A DNA stretch of 64,000 nt from Thelephora terrestris. Taxonomy: Eukaryota > Basidiomycota > Agaricomycetes > Thelephorales > Thelephoraceae. Positions 1-12,755 of this stretch are shown piece by piece. Made by a program: the position numbers and the translations under genes. Within the stretch, counting starts at the first letter, position 1; the number at the start of each line of letters is the position of its first letter. The notes beneath the pieces were generated by a model. It did no database searches and had not been told where the DNA came from. It saw only the letters and a list, made by a program, of their open reading frames with translations. The stretch lies in NCBI GenBank assembly GCA_015956445.1, contig WIUZ02000010.1, positions 558,001-622,000 on the forward strand. Reading direction: 5' to 3'.

Positions 1-730
1 CCTGTTCTGTGTGAAACGGCCTATCGAAAGAACGCCTATTGTAAACTCGCAGCGATCGTCGCACTCGCGAGATTTTGCGTGTGGATCTTTTTACTCGGCG
101 GAAATAACCGTCGCACATTAGGAGTGGGGTGGTGATAAGGAATGCACCGTGTCTTATACAAACGCTCCGATGGCCCTCCGCCTTCCATTGGAGACGCAGT
201 TTTTCAGTCGACGTCATGCATTTTTACGATTCGTTCCGTGTCTCTTCCTCACGTGCAGGTGGGAAGTGGTGCGCTCCTTCGATCGTGCGTCCGTGCAGTG
301 ATGTGTGCTTACGCCACCACGGTCTATTGACCAATATTTTAACCCCCCAGGGAACTCCGCGCGGTGTCTGGGGGTGCCCCGTACCTGGACACACTGTTGA
401 GCATCTCGGGCCGGGATTCGAGGATGGTGGCAAGTTATTTTGGGTCTGCTTTCTTCTGCCCCGGAACCCCCCGCGACTCCAGGATCCCGTCGATACCCCA
501 TCGTGCCAGAAGTGGTAAACGAGGACCTTTGGGGTTCGTGAAATACTTGCGTCCGGAAATAGCCCCTCTCTATCTGAGCCTTCGCGGACAGGAGCGGAAG
601 GCTTGAACGGGGCTTTGAGAATGATACTTAAGGTCAAGAGCTGCTTCGTAAATCCTTCAAGGGTTCGTGCACCCTTCTCCTGCTTCTGTCTTCTCTCTCG
701 GCCGCCTTTACTCTGTAACTCCTTCTTGCG
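1..730. other. Intergenic, no gene seen
   Basis: No open frame here reads like a protein. The short frames overlap on both strands with no codon or motif support. The last part is presumably the 5' flank of the transporter gene that begins at 731. Confidence 0.5.
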
Positions 731-2681
731 ATGGCTCCATACTTTTTGCGGAACCTCGTTCCGAGGAGGGAGAAAGTCGAACGAACGAGACCGTTGTGGG
801 ACGTTCTCAAAAGTCTAACTTTCTCGCAATGGGGACTTTTCTTCTCTGGGTGAGTCTGTGTTCTGGCAGCGCCAGGATGGCCGACAATGTTGAACTCTAG
901 TCTTAATTTTTGTTTGTCTTAGGTGGCTAGCTTGGTCTTGCGATGCGATCGACTTTTTCAGCGTCTCCCTCACCATCACGAGCTTGGAAAAGCAGTTCAA
1001 CCGCCCCACGCATGATATTGTCTGTTTCACCCACCTGGTCTTCTCTTTTGTTGACTGATAATCTTTCTTGGGGCAGACGACGTCCATCACCCTCACCTTG
1101 TTGTTCCGTTCCATCGGCGCTGTAAGCACTGGTTTCTCTGACGCATTCACCCACGCCACTCATACGTCCTTGCTACAGGTTATCTTTGGTCTCGTCTCCG
1201 ATAGATTCGGTCGAAAATGGCCATTGGTCATCAACCTCTTACTCATCTCCTCGCTCTCCCTCGGCTGCAGCTTCGTACAAACCTATCACCAATTCCTTGC
1301 CGTTCGGAGTCTTTTCGGCGTCGGTATGGGAGGTGTCTGGGGTTTAGCCTCAGCTTCTGCCCTCGAAAACCTTCCCGTAGAAGCTCGTGGTCTTGCCAGC
1401 GGAATCTTGCAGCAGGGATACGCCGGTGGATACCTCATGGCCGCCCTCGTCAACCTGTATCTCATCCCCAAAACGAGCTGGCGTGAACAGTTCAGGACCA
1501 GCGCCGGCATCTCTTCTTTCGCTGCCTTGTTGCGGATGACACTTCCCGAGAGTCAAGTCTTCCTTCGCGCTCAAGAGGCAAGGCAGGCCAATACCGGGGA
1601 GTCATCCCAGTCGAAGACACGCGTCTTTTTCCACGAGGTTGGGGAGATGCTCAAGAACCATTGGCTGCTCTGTATTTACGCCGTGTTTCTGATGGCCGGA
1701 TTCAACTTCCTGTCCCACGGCTCACAAGATCTCTACCCTACTTACCTGGAGGCGAGCAAAGGATTCACAACGCACAATGCTACGGTCGCAACTATTATCG
1801 GTAACTGTGGAGCTATTGTGTGCGCCGCTCTCTTTGTCGTTCTTCTTGATGCCCAGATGGATTAATCTCTGACCTAATGTAGGGGAGGCGCAATTGCCGG
1901 GTCGTTGAGCCAACACATTGGTCGTCGTCTTACAATTATGTAGGTCTCAATAAACAAGCACGCTCCAGATGACCTAGCTTGATTCTGACGAGTTTCTAGC
2001 ATCTTCGTCCTCCTCATCGGAGCTTTCATTCCGCTCTGGATTCTCCCGGACACTTTCAACAAGCTTGCCGCCGGCGCATTCTGCGTCCAATTTGGTGTTC
2101 AAGGGTAAGTCATGTGAACCGATCTCGAGATAGACACCGGTTCTGACGACTTGGCATTGTTGTTAGAGCTTGGGGCGTCGTCCCGATTTTGCTGTCTGAG
2201 ATTTCCCCTCCCTCTTTCAGGTCTACTTTCCCTGGAGTTGCTTACCAGATGGGTAACATGATCTCCTCAGCTTCCGCCCAGATCGAAGCCAGTCAGTACA
2301 CTCTCCTTTACTGGTTACGTGGTTCTCACTGATATCCTTCGCTACTAAGCCGGCGGCCAACACATAAAGACAACGATCCAAACGCCGAGTGGTCCAAAAG
2401 TTGTGCCAGACTACGCGTTGATTCAGGGTGTATTCATCGGATGTGTGTCCGCCTACGTCATCGTCCTCGCGCTGATTGGTCCCGAGAACCACGGAAGCCA
2501 TTTTGAGAACAGTAAGCCTGCGTTCGAGGCTGGTGCTTCAAAGGAGGACGTCGGTTCCTCTGCAAGGGAGCACGAGATCCGCGACCTTGACCAATCGAGT
2601 ATTGGAAGTGAAGGCAAGGAGAAGGGGGAAATCCAGCTTGTTGAGACTAAAAGGCCGAGGGGCGCCAGCTACGCAGTGTGA
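731..2681 (+). CDS. JEN-like monocarboxylate/proton symporter (MFS), copy 1
   Basis: Major facilitator superfamily transporter of the yeast Jen1 type (lactate/pyruvate uptake at the plasma membrane by family knowledge). I read eight exons: 731-849, 923-1019, 1077-1121, 1179-1819, 1883-1939, 2000-2104, 2167-2291 and 2350-2681. They total 1,521 nt, or 506 residues, with GT-AG introns and phase kept throughout. The start MAPYFLRN follows from alignment with copy 2. Visible hallmarks are the N-terminal segment WLAWSCDAIDFFSVSLT, the MFS signature GLVSDRFGRKWP between TM2 and TM3, and GVGMGGVWGLASASALEN. The C-terminal part carries GPENHGSHFE and then a polar, Glu/Lys-rich cytosolic tail. The next gene downstream is a tandem copy with the same exon lengths. 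Substrate (lactate, pyruvate, acetate or another acid) cannot be told from sequence. Confidence 0.9.
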
Positions 2682-3772
2682 AGCTTTTTCTCGGTATAGT
2701 TGATGAAATGCAAAATGTAGAAGAGATGGTGTGATCATGTTTTTTAGTAGTATGTTGCTATCAGATTAGTGTACAATACGCCCCGTCGGGTCCTGGAGAT
2801 CGCACTTGCATCAGCAAGGCATGATTTTACTCTGCAAGCGCCGTGTGACTTTGCTTGACTAAATTGACCATTCGGGTGCTATTAGCGAAATTCTGTACGG
2901 TTTCTTAGTTCGTGAATATGTAAGCATATCCCAATTGCCAATGTCACCGGTTCCCGTCCATACCTCCGCCATGGACGAGATATTATTGCCAGTGCGACGT
3001 GACTACATCCAGCACCAGCTTGAGCAAGAGATAATTCACGACGAATGCAGTCAGCGCGGAAAGCATGGTAGCGGTCGAGGCAGGGTGCGGGGGGACGTGT
3101 GCAACCAGTCAACCACCCGGTCCGATTCGATCACCATCCGCGACTTCTTTGACCACCAACTTCTCAAAATCTCAAGATTTTATTCGTTCCCGAGGCATCC
3201 CGGGTCATGCGACGACGTGTGAGCACATGAGCACCAATTGTAACTTTGCCCCTCCAATCTTCTAACGGGCGGTTCTAGTCATGGAGTCACCTCGACCGCG
3301 AATATTGCCACGAATATTTGAATGCCCAGCATACTCGACGTGAAAAAGCCACGGAATATGCGCGATCACCTGGCAGGCTTCAAATATCTACAAATCATCA
3401 CGGCAAATGGACCTTCTTTTCCACTCGGGTGAATAGATCTTGCGCGCTCGCCAAAAGCGCACAGATAAGTAAAAATAGTTGACCCCAGTACGCGCGGGAG
3501 GAGTATCATGCATCATGGATCGAATCCTGATGCAATGCATAGCATTTAGGCTCGGAACTCACATGTCACTGGACTCGGCTGGTCTGTGGATTCTCCACGC
3601 AGAACTTGGGAATCTTGGTATCGTTTTTCCTGGGAAGAAGCAGGTCTCAATGACGAAATTGGGGTTGAATTGTATTTAATCTCAAGGGGAGGCTGCTTCT
3701 CAGACCTCAGGTTCAGTGTTCCGCTCTCTCGCCCTTCTCTCCCATTCCCAGCTTTCTCGGTCGCCTTGCGCG
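2682..3772. other. Spacer between tandem transporter genes
   Basis: About 1.1 kb without a credible gene. Short frames on both strands have no recognisable content. It must hold the terminator of copy 1 and the promoter of copy 2; I see no clear TATA box close to the second ATG. Confidence 0.5.
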
Positions 3773-5712
3773 ATGGCTCCGTACTTCCTGCGAAACCTCA
3801 TTCCGAAGAGGGAGAAAACTGAGCAAGCCAGACCATTGTGGGACGTTCTCAAAAGCCTTACTTTAACCCAGTGGGGCCTCTACTTATCTGGGTCAGTCAT
3901 TCTGTGTGCTACACCGGAAGCGGTTCAATGATCTCTTCGTCGTGGCTTCTGCAGGTGGTTGGCCTGGACTTGCGATGCCATCGACTTTTTCAGTGTCTCG
4001 CTCACCATCGTAAACTTGCAGGAGCAATTCGACCGCAAGACCCATGACATCGTCAGTCGCACTTCCATTGTTGCATATTCTATCACATTTCCTGAACTTC
4101 GCCACCGCGACAGACAACATCTATTACACTCACTCTATTGTTCCGCCCCGCAGGCGCCGTAAGTCCTTATCACTCCGCCGCCATCGTCTACAATCTGTCT
4201 GATCTCTCCCCGCTACAGGTCTTATTTGGTCTTCTTTCTGATCGATTCGGCAGGAAGTGGCCGTTGATCGCGAACCTCCTCCTCGTCTCCGTCCTCTCTC
4301 TCGGCACCGGCTTCGTTCAAACCTTCCGCCAGTTCCTTGCCGTCCGAAGTCTATTTGGTATCGGCATGGGGGGTATCTGGGGTTTAGCCTCTGCTTCGGC
4401 CCTTGAAAACATCCCTGTCGAGGCCCGTGGTCTTGCTAGCGGTGTTTTACAGCAAGGATATGCAGTTGGGTACATTGTCGCCTCTCTCATCAACCTTTAC
4501 CTCGTCCCGCACAAAACCTGGCGCACCCTGTTCTGGACTGGTTCGGGTATCTCTGCTTTCGCTGCCTTGGTACGAGCCGTACTTCCCGAGAGCGAACTTT
4601 TCATCCGCGCCCGACGAGAGAAGCAAGCCCAAGGCGAGGAGCTCACTCAATCAAAAACACGGATCTTCTTCCATGAGGTCGGGCAGATGCTAAAGAACTA
4701 CTGGCTGCTCTGTATCTACGTTGTGTTGTTCATGTCCGGAGTCAGTTTCTTGTCCCATGGAACTCAAGACCTATACCCCACATATCTGGAACAAAACAAA
4801 GGGTTCACGAGCTACCGCGCTACTGTCGCGACGATCATTGGCAACTGCGGAGCTATCTCGTAAGTCGTTCCTTCAGACTTTTAAAGGGCTTCCTGATCAT
4901 ACGATCTGATGTAGGGGAGGCGCAGTTGCTGGGTCGTTGAGTCAATACATCGGTCGTCGTCTTACGATCATGTGAGCATCCTTCCACTCGGACACGGTTC
5001 AGCCTTGACAAATCCTATTTCCCAGCATTTTTGTCTTAGTTATCGCTGTGTTCATTCCGCTCTGGATTATTCCAGACACGTTCAACAAGCTCTCTGCTGG
5101 CGCTTTCTTCGTTCAATTTGGCGTCCAAGGGTAAACCCACACAAGGTCACCTAGAGGGATGTTCTGTTTCTGATAGCTTGTTTGTTTCGTAGTGTATTGG
5201 GAATCGTTCCGATTTTTCTATCGGAAATCTCCCCTCCTGCATTCAGGTCCACTTTTGCAGGCGTTGCTTATCAGATGGGCAGCATGGTTTCTTCAGCCTC
5301 CGCCCAGATCGAAGCCGGTCGGTGTCTTTCCCTCTTCTCTGATAACAGGACTGTTCTAAATCGGTTTTTCCGTTCTTTAGTTGGTGGAGAAAACTTGCGC
5401 ACGACAATTCAGGGACCGAACGGTCCGGAAAACGTGCCGAACTACGCACTCATTCAGGGCATCTTCATCGGCTCCGTTTCCGCATACGTGATCGTCCTCG
5501 CCCTCCTCGGTCCTGAAAACCACGGAAGCCACTTCGAGAGAGGAAAGACGGCGTTCCAGGCCGGTGCTTCGAAGGAGGACATTAGTTCTGCCCCGGAGGA
5601 AACAGGAGGGGTCCGAGACGTGGAGAAGTCGAGTGTTGGAAGTGGAGGAAAGGAGAAAGGAGAAGCCCAGCACGTTGAAAACGTTAGAGCGGCGAAGGAC
5701 AGCCCGTTGTAA
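3773..5712 (+). CDS. JEN-like monocarboxylate/proton symporter (MFS), copy 2
   Basis: Tandem paralogue of the preceding gene. Exons read as 3773-3891, 3955-4051, 4114-4158, 4219-4859, 4915-4971, 5026-5130, 5193-5317 and 5381-5712. These lengths (119, 97, 45, 641, 57, 105, 125, 332) match copy 1 exactly, giving 506 residues again. The protein begins MAPYFLRNLIPKREK and keeps TCDAIDFFSVSLT, GLLSDRFGRKWP, GIGMGGIWGLASASALEN and the GPENHGSHFE segment before a charged tail. Introns differ in sequence and length while exon phases are fixed, so the duplication is not recent and both copies look intact. Separate substrate preference or separate regulation is plausible but not shown by sequence. Confidence 0.92.
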
Positions 5713-6476
5713 GAGGCCCGGTTGGTTGAGGCTGGTGGCGTCAATGCGATATTAGTTGTACGAATAGCGACGCGCTAGCCACTCTGCTGCTAAGTTAGGG
5801 TGCAGATTAGCCAAGAAACGACGCGGACTTAAACGCGTTGGAGGGCGATACATTCCTTCATCCTCGTGTTTATCATCTCAGCACCCGTTTCAAGGAAGCC
5901 ACTCTCTCCCGTCGTAAGGTTCATCAGGAGCGATGAGAAAAACTTTTAGTCACGCTTTTCTCGCCATGAAATGGATTGATTGCAGTGTTGCTGATATATA
6001 TGCATGATTGACATGCAGCACTGTATGCATATGGAGTCACGGGCAAGAGTCACCCAGCAGGGATATGCCAGCGTCACTCAATGACTGCGCCGAAGAGCTC
6101 AGCAGCTTTCACACGAGAGTCATGTCGGCAGATCGTCCGGAAACGGAGAGGGGTTGTGGGTTCATCGGCACTGAGGTGGACCCCGAGACTGGGTGGTGCG
6201 CGAATGCTTGGAAGTGCAAAGCCTTCAGGTGGGCACGAGAAAGGCGGGCCTCCACACAGCAAACTTACGTTTGCGACCCTTGTAGTCGGAGGGTAGATGG
6301 GAGTTTCGGTTCAAAAGGAACGAGGGGCCACGTGACTTTCCATGCAACGCTGAAAAGACCCTCGGATACATTGGATACTTAGAGTTGTATAGTGATGGGC
6401 AGTCAATAGTTGATGGCTATAGGAACGCCCATCGCCCAGCCTGTCATAGCTTCGCTTAGTCGGGTGGTTTCTCTTG
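5713..6476. other. Intergenic between transporter and oxidase genes
   Basis: No gene recognised. The stretch should contain the 3' end of transporter copy 2 and the promoter of the oxidase gene starting at 6477. Short frames at about 6008-6382 overlap on both strands and do not resemble known proteins. Confidence 0.45.
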
Positions 6477-8641
6477 ATGAATGTCTACGCGCACCGCGGT
6501 CGTCACCTGCTCACAGCATACCACGATCGACACCAGCATATCCCTCATCATGAACTCTCAACAATCGCACAGGTCCTTCATAACCCAGTCCCGTCGGATG
6601 GTTCACCCGTTTGTGTCATTGGCACCGGCGCCGCTGGTTTATACACCGCCATGATATTCGAGTCTTTGGGGATCAACTACCACCTCGTCGATGCGGATAC
6701 CCGAGAACGTGTCGGTGGGCGGCTTTTCACCTACCACTTCCCTGAAAGCGGCCCTTACGATTACTTCGTGAGCAACGTTCGTCTGGGTTCAAACTGAGAG
6801 CTGACTTTTGCCTAGGATGTCGGAGCCATGCGGTTCCCAGATGTTCCGTTCATGAAGCGGACCTTCGACCTGGTCAAGAACAGGAATTTAAAGGTCAAGT
6901 TCATCTTACACGTCTTGCAGATGGTCGCACCTTCGGCAAACACGTGGTTGCTTTTCAACAACGCTCGCGTCAACAACCAGGTCCCCTCCGTAACAGACGA
7001 TCCATTCGGGGTTTCTGACTATGTCACCGACCCAAGTTTGAGGACACCTGAAGGGGTGTACAAAAGGGTTGAGGAAGTGCTCCAGCCATTCCGCGACTTG
7101 TTCAGGGAGTCGCCTGAAGGAACACTGGACATGGCGACTGCAATGGATACCCTGTTTGAGCGGACAAATAACTTTTCGATGAGAAGTTACATGTCCCAAA
7201 ATGGTATGAGTGCCAACGACATCAGCTGGTGTGAGACCATCAGCGATTCTACCGGAGGTTACGACCGGGGTTTTACAGAGAGTAAGTACTCGAATATCTT
7301 ACGTGGATTTCTGATCGTGACGTGTAGGTGTCGCAGCCATCCTCGATAGCCTAGCCTTCGACTGGCCCAGTACACACCTTCCAGGTCCTGAGCAAGCGAA
7401 GGTGGACCCCAGTCAGGGTTGGTATTGCTTCGAGTACGTGTCGGCTGTTTCTGACAACGTGCGCATTATACTGACGCACTTTACCCCGAAGTGGGGGATC
7501 TTCGACGCTCCCCCAAGCGATGTTTGACTCCCTCTCAGAGCAAAGAAAATATGATGCCGAGTTTTTAAGCCCCGTTTCTGCTATCTCCCGCGACCCGCAT
7601 AAGGAAGTCATGAGGATTTCGATCAACGGGACTTTGAGTCCACGAGAATACTCTGCTGTCATTTCTACTGTTCCACTGCCACGCCTCAACCTCATGGATC
7701 TCACTGGAGTGAACATCAACAACAATTACGCCCAGTGGAGCGCCATTCGCGAACTCCAGTATGCCCCAGGGGCCAAGGTCGGAATAAAGTTCAGCAGTCC
7801 GTGGTGGGAAACGGCGCTTCCGATGACGATCCACGGTGGCCAAAGCTTTACCGACCTACCAATTCGTGTGGTGTGAGTTGCATATGACTCTTTGATCATC
7901 TGTGGTTTCCGTGTGAACCTTATGGTGATAATACAGCGTGTATCCTTCATATCCTCAAGACGCACAACCACAGAACATGTCCAAAGTTCTCATAGTGAGC
8001 TATACTTGGGCTCAAGACGCCGAGCGTATGGGTACGCTCATAAACGGTGATGGAACCGCTAGGGCGGAGTTCATTGAATTGATCTTCCGTGATTTGGCGG
8101 CCGTTCATGGTGTGACCGTCGAGTGGCTAAAGTCGTTATACACCGATGGGGACTACTTTGCCTGGGATTGGCTACGTGATCCTCTCACTATGGGCTCGTG
8201 TTATTGTTGATGACACTCTTGACTCTTCTGAATATTTATTTTAGGCGCATCCGCGTTCTTCGGTCCCGGGGTGTACGGCAGAAACGACATCTACAGCGAA
8301 ATGCTCCAGCCCGCTGCTCAAGGCAAACTCTTCTTCGCCGGCGAGGCAACCAGTACCTCACACGGGCATGTGGATTTCACTGTCGATCCATCGAGCGCAC
8401 TTCTGATCCAAATTTGTTCGACAGTTGGGTTGCGGGTGCTCTGAGCAGCGCATGGCGTGCCGTTGATCAATACCTCGCCCTGAATTCCCCTAACGACGTT
8501 CGGCAGAAGTTCTGGGATTTGTGGGGCCCGACCGAGCACTGGGACGAAGCCGACAACCTGGAATTGGTTGCGTTGAACCGCAAGCTAATGGATAGACACC
8601 TTGTGATCGGTCTTCACAAGGACAGAGTTAGGTTGGAGTGA
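6477..8641 (+). CDS. Flavin amine oxidase, L-amino-acid-oxidase-like
   Basis: FAD-dependent amine oxidase, most like fungal L-amino-acid oxidases, which release ammonium, a keto acid and H2O2. Seven exons fit: 6477-6767, 6816-7281, 7328-7433, 7492-7872, 7937-8193, 8245-8365 and 8425-8641. They total 1,839 nt (612 residues) with no internal stop. The N-terminus has the dinucleotide fold VCVIGTGAAGLYTA (about residues 43-56), then RVGGRLFTYHF and DVGAMRFP. A middle WYCFDGGSSTLPQAM block and the C-terminal FFAGEATSTSHGWVAGALSSAWRA match the FAD-contact region of the family. I see no signal peptide at this start, so it is probably intracellular. Two introns appear to use GC rather than GT donors (8194 and 8366). 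Related enzymes in ectomycorrhizal and litter fungi are linked to nitrogen scavenging; that role is inferred here. Confidence 0.88.
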
Positions 8642-8909
8642 GGATGAAGTACATAGATATCGCTGAATGACTTGTACTCTCAGCGGATGAATGAACGAAT
8701 CCGCTTTCTTGGGCATCGAACCAGGGACCAATGAATACATTCGCTTAAACCGTGATTATTCGCAGGGGCCACAGAATACCTTATGCGAAGCCTTTTAAAC
8801 ATCGATTTGTCACGGGAAGCGTGAAGGTAGTTGAAGAGATATGAGCAGTCGTCCACAAGGCTTACGGTTGAAGGCAACGGATACATCCATCGTGCAATAG
8901 GATCCGACG

Positions 8910-9630
8910 CTAACTCTCATACAGATCCGGGAGTCGCTGCAGGCAAATCAAAGGGGTCCATGATTTGTCGCATGGAAGCAGATCTGCGGATGAGTCCATC
9001 GACTCTAAGAAGGATAACGAGTATATGCACGAGAGCAAAAACAGGGAAACAACCACCCCATACCAGTAGTGGTTTACACGAGACCTGGAACGAACAAACA
9101 CCTGACTTCCATCGCGTACCTCTACCACTCGTCACCGAAGTTGCCCCATCTGCTCGTCCTCCGGTGCCGCCCTTGTGTATCTGACTCCCCCGGTGTAAAC
9201 CCAACATAATTTCCACATACATTGTGTGACATCGCGCTATTCTCGGTGAGACCCAACTGCGCGTTCGGTGATCCAACTTCTAAGCGTTGGGCCCATGAAC
9301 GTCAGCCCCGCAGTGAGACACAGCGAGCTGAGATATGCGGGTTGTCGAGCGAAGCTATACGGTCCTGAAGTAACCAGTCGGTGCTCTGGTTTAATGCAAA
9401 GGTCGGGGTCACGAGAGACCCGAGGGCTTCTTAGCATACGTGGGCGAAGGAAAGTATCAAAGGCCACCAAGAGGATCCCGAACAATGTGATCGGTGTCAG
9501 TGAGGTAGGGTGGTTTACCCATATGCGAGGAAGAAGGGCAGAAAATGGGGCCTTGTTCGCGTCGGAGAACGAGCTAGTGAGCGATAGTAAAAACCTCCAG
9601 CGCGCAAATTAGGTAAAGCTACGGCATACG
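8910..9630 (-). CDS. Isoprenylcysteine carboxyl methyltransferase-like gene (partial model)
   Basis: The minus strand from about 9600 encodes HRLVTSGPYSFARQPAYL, which matches the ICMT/PEMT signature where an SAM-dependent membrane methyltransferase reads HxLVxxGPYxxxRHPxY. A hydrophobic stretch ending in FGILLVAFDTFLRPRML precedes it. The usual RHP is RQP here, so a conserved histidine is changed. Downstream on the same strand (9128-8917) there are hydrophobic stretches such as VVVSLFLLSCIYSLSFL, likely the last membrane segment. I could not find the usual C-terminal acidic/aromatic block in a continuous frame. The gene may be a divergent member, mis-spliced in my reading, or decaying. Family members act in the ER membrane on prenylated CaaX proteins. 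Confidence 0.5.
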
Positions 9631-9639
9631 GTTCAGCTT

Positions 9640-10360
9640 TAACACTTCATTACCTTGCTTGCAAGGTTTCTGTGACCCCCTAAATTATAAGCGCCGTGTC
9701 GCCGAAAATCTCAACATTTTGACGGTACGAATGCCGCTCAGTCGTCGGCGCATGAGCCGGCATTGTTTCGGCACAAACATACCCGGCTCGGGCTGTTCAT
9801 TCAACCGGGTGGTTCCTAGCCTCAGGCTCGGCAACGCCAACGGTCGGTGTTATGTTTCTTTTTCACGCTTTCTAGGGCAAGTATTTGTGTTTTTGTGGCA
9901 CATTTTGACTACTATTCGCCTTCACAACAGTCATACAGCTGGCCTACCACATCATTTTGGCAAGCAAGGTTTCGGCCGACGCCAAGGCGGCATTTTTCTA
10001 GTTCCCTCCCAAGCACCCACAATCGCCGTGATCGAGGTAAACACTTCAGGAAGATTTGGACGGTTCTAACGAGTCAATCAGGCGTATGCCTACGAAACCC
10101 GTCCGAAAAGGTCCCCACCCGAACCAATACATCAAAGATATCCGACATTCCCAACTAGCCAACTGACTGCATGCCACCACAGGGTTCACCAGACTACAGC
10201 AACATCAGTACCCGCTCGGTTAGAGCACATGAGCCCGAAAAACCCACACGACAACACCGACCCTCCTACGTGATCAGACTCGTAGACCACAACCCCTCCT
10301 AAAGCTTGAAAGTCGGGCAAGAAACTCCCAAGCTCAATGCCAACCGGGTTCCCATCGATA
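9640..10360. other. Gene-free stretch
   Basis: About 700 bases with no recognisable gene on either strand. Base composition is unremarkable and I saw no terminal repeats or obvious transposon ends. Confidence 0.4.
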
Positions 10361-10365
10361 TTCAA

Positions 10366-11460
10366 CTAACATTGCGTAATCCTTACCTCCAAAGTCCAGA
10401 ACGGGTTCTGGTTCTGTTCCCTGAAACGAGTGAGTATGTCACAAAGCAATGCGTCAACAACGGCCCAGTCGTTCCTCGGTAGCATATCATCTTCATCCTC
10501 GTCCAGTTGAAGGGATGTCGTCCGAACGGGCACGCATATTGTGCCGAGGGAGGGCGATGTGATGGTGCGCAACATGTCTTCGAACCGATGTTTGCCGTAC
10601 GAATCGCGGAGCAAGCAGGCCCAATACGTGAATAATAACTCGCGAACCTGAATTTTCTCGCACCTTGAAAGATCAAGTTCTATACGCGACGAAGAGGATT
10701 CCGTCGTCAGCGCTGCGTCGATATACCATCAAAAAACTTACCCAGCGGGAATGTCATGAGTTCTGTCAATGAATTCGCCGAAGAATCCAGCAGCTTTTGC
10801 ACCAAAGTCACGTCGGCAACCGATCCGGTGACAGTGAGGACTTGTAGGTCCATGGATGCTTGGCTAAGCCCAACCAGGATGTTGTTATCGAGTTCTGGAT
10901 AGAGTGCGAGTAGATGAAGGTGTAAAACCTTGAGACGTGGAAACGATGCCTTTCGGGGTTGCAGAAGCGGGCGCTTCTCGGTGCACCGGAGCAAGCTAGG
11001 TCCCACACAGACAATGTTTCGAGGTTTGGAAAGAACTCGGCGGTCAGGGATATCTCCTCAAATTCGAACGAGCTGGTGATTATTTTCATGTACGTGAGGG
11101 AGTTCTTGAACGCCGAAAAACACTGGAACACCATATCTAAGTGTGGCTTGCCGCGGTGGTCGACCAGCATGAGGTTGACTACTTGTGTCAGAGCAGAGAA
11201 ATGATTGAGGTACGGATCCAATGGCTGGGGTTCGAAGACCAGGGGAACAATTCCTGTCTGGATGTTGAGGTTCCTTACGTCACGGTGTCTAGATGGGCCA
11301 TCAATGGTAGTAGATATCGTCTTGCACCATTCGTCGAGGCTATCGCGTTTGTAGAGCATGAGGCCGCTGGAGAGATGGTATTGGGCGCTCCACAGCCCCG
11401 GAGAAAGGAAGTGTGTCGCTTGACAGGCATGAGATGCAGAATCTCTAGGCGGAGGAAACT
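10366..11460 (-). pseudogene. F-box/LRR-like protein, possibly degenerate
   Basis: Minus-strand frames read as pieces of an Agaricomycete F-box-like protein. HACQATHFLSPGLWSAQYH (about 11430-11370) resembles the usual SHVCRxWRxxALxTPxLWS block after the F-box. It is followed by leucine-rich, LRR-like sequence such as FFPNLETLSVWDL and RLKVLHLHLLALYPELD. The coding pieces lie in different frames (11359-10808, 11006-10707, 10614-10366), so either several introns are present or the gene has frameshifts. The F-box core itself was not found upstream of 11460. F-box proteins are SCF ubiquitin-ligase substrate adaptors. The gene is head to head with the NACHT receptor that starts at 11560. Confidence 0.5.
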
Positions 11461-12755
11461 CGAATATTTTCTAGCGCCTAGTATCTGCCCAGAATGGAAT
11501 CAGGCCACGAGGCCATCTATCTCTTATCAGCCCATCATCTGCACCGAACTGACGACAACATGGGATTGCGAAAACTCTTTGACCGACTAAAAAACCATCA
11601 CCGAGAACACAGCAGAGCAAGGAGCGAGGCAGGTTCCATCGAGGAGCAAAGCGAAGTTGAACCTGCTGCGCTGCGTCGCACAGAATCAACACCAGATCTC
11701 CGCCTCGGTGACTCGAATCTACCAACGCCCAGTGGGCCCTCGACCTCTCATGACCAGAACTCTAATGGTACGCAATTCTTTCCTCCCCAGACGACCGATC
11801 CACCTGATCACGTGTTTCCGTCCGTCACAGACACCCCATCCATTTCTACTCGACTCTGATCCTATTTCAGCAAAAAGCAACACTTCAAGAACCTCGCAGC
11901 TTCCGGCGCCAAGACAATCCTTCGTGGGGTGAGGGATTCCGCCGACGCCTTTGTTCCACTCAAGTCCGTCGCCAGAAGTCTCTGCTTAATCCTCGAAAAT
12001 TACGAGGTGAGAGGTCCTCTTCCCGCATCGGCTATCTACAAGACTAACGAGTGTACCAGCGAACGAAGGCCAATAAAGAATCAATTGAATCATTGGCACC
12101 CCGAATGCTTGCCCTCACTGAGACTCTCTGCACACCTGCTCCCAAGGGCGACAACATGGAAAAATCGAGGAGAAAGGCTCTAGTAGACACTGGGGGCAAG
12201 GGGTCACTTACCCAGTGAATACATTGTGATTACATTGTGATTTTTTAGACAATGTGTCCAGCCTGTAGCCATGAGGTACATGCTGAGTTCTTTTACAAAG
12301 TACCCATCAATGTGACCACAATGTGGACAGTGGGTCCATCTTGATCACTTTTACAAAGTGCCCATCAATTCGATCACAATGTGCCCTGTGGGTCCATGCA
12401 GGATACATTGTAAAAGTATCCATCAAAGTGGCCACTGGGCACTTTGTGAAAGAAACCCCTGGTTTCTTTCACAATTTTGTTCACAATGTAATTTACTGGG
12501 TGCCTGAGCCACTCATTGGGAGTTATTTCAAAAAGTACCCAGAAATGCGACCATGATGTCCCCAGGGGGTTATTCTCAATGTTTTCACAATGAACTCTCA
12601 AAGAAACCATTGAGTATCTGGTTGAATACTTTGCGGACACATTGTTGGATACTTTATGAAAGAACTCTCAATGAGTGGCTCCGGGGTATGTTGGACACAT
12701 TGTAGGCAAAATTGTGAAAGAAACCAGGGGTTTCTTTCACAAAGTGCCCAGTGGC

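Noticed and set aside
129-900. Several overlapping open frames at the window start, up to 137 residues
   Set aside because: All six frames are partly open, no motif, no consistent splice sites; one overlaps the first exon of the transporter.
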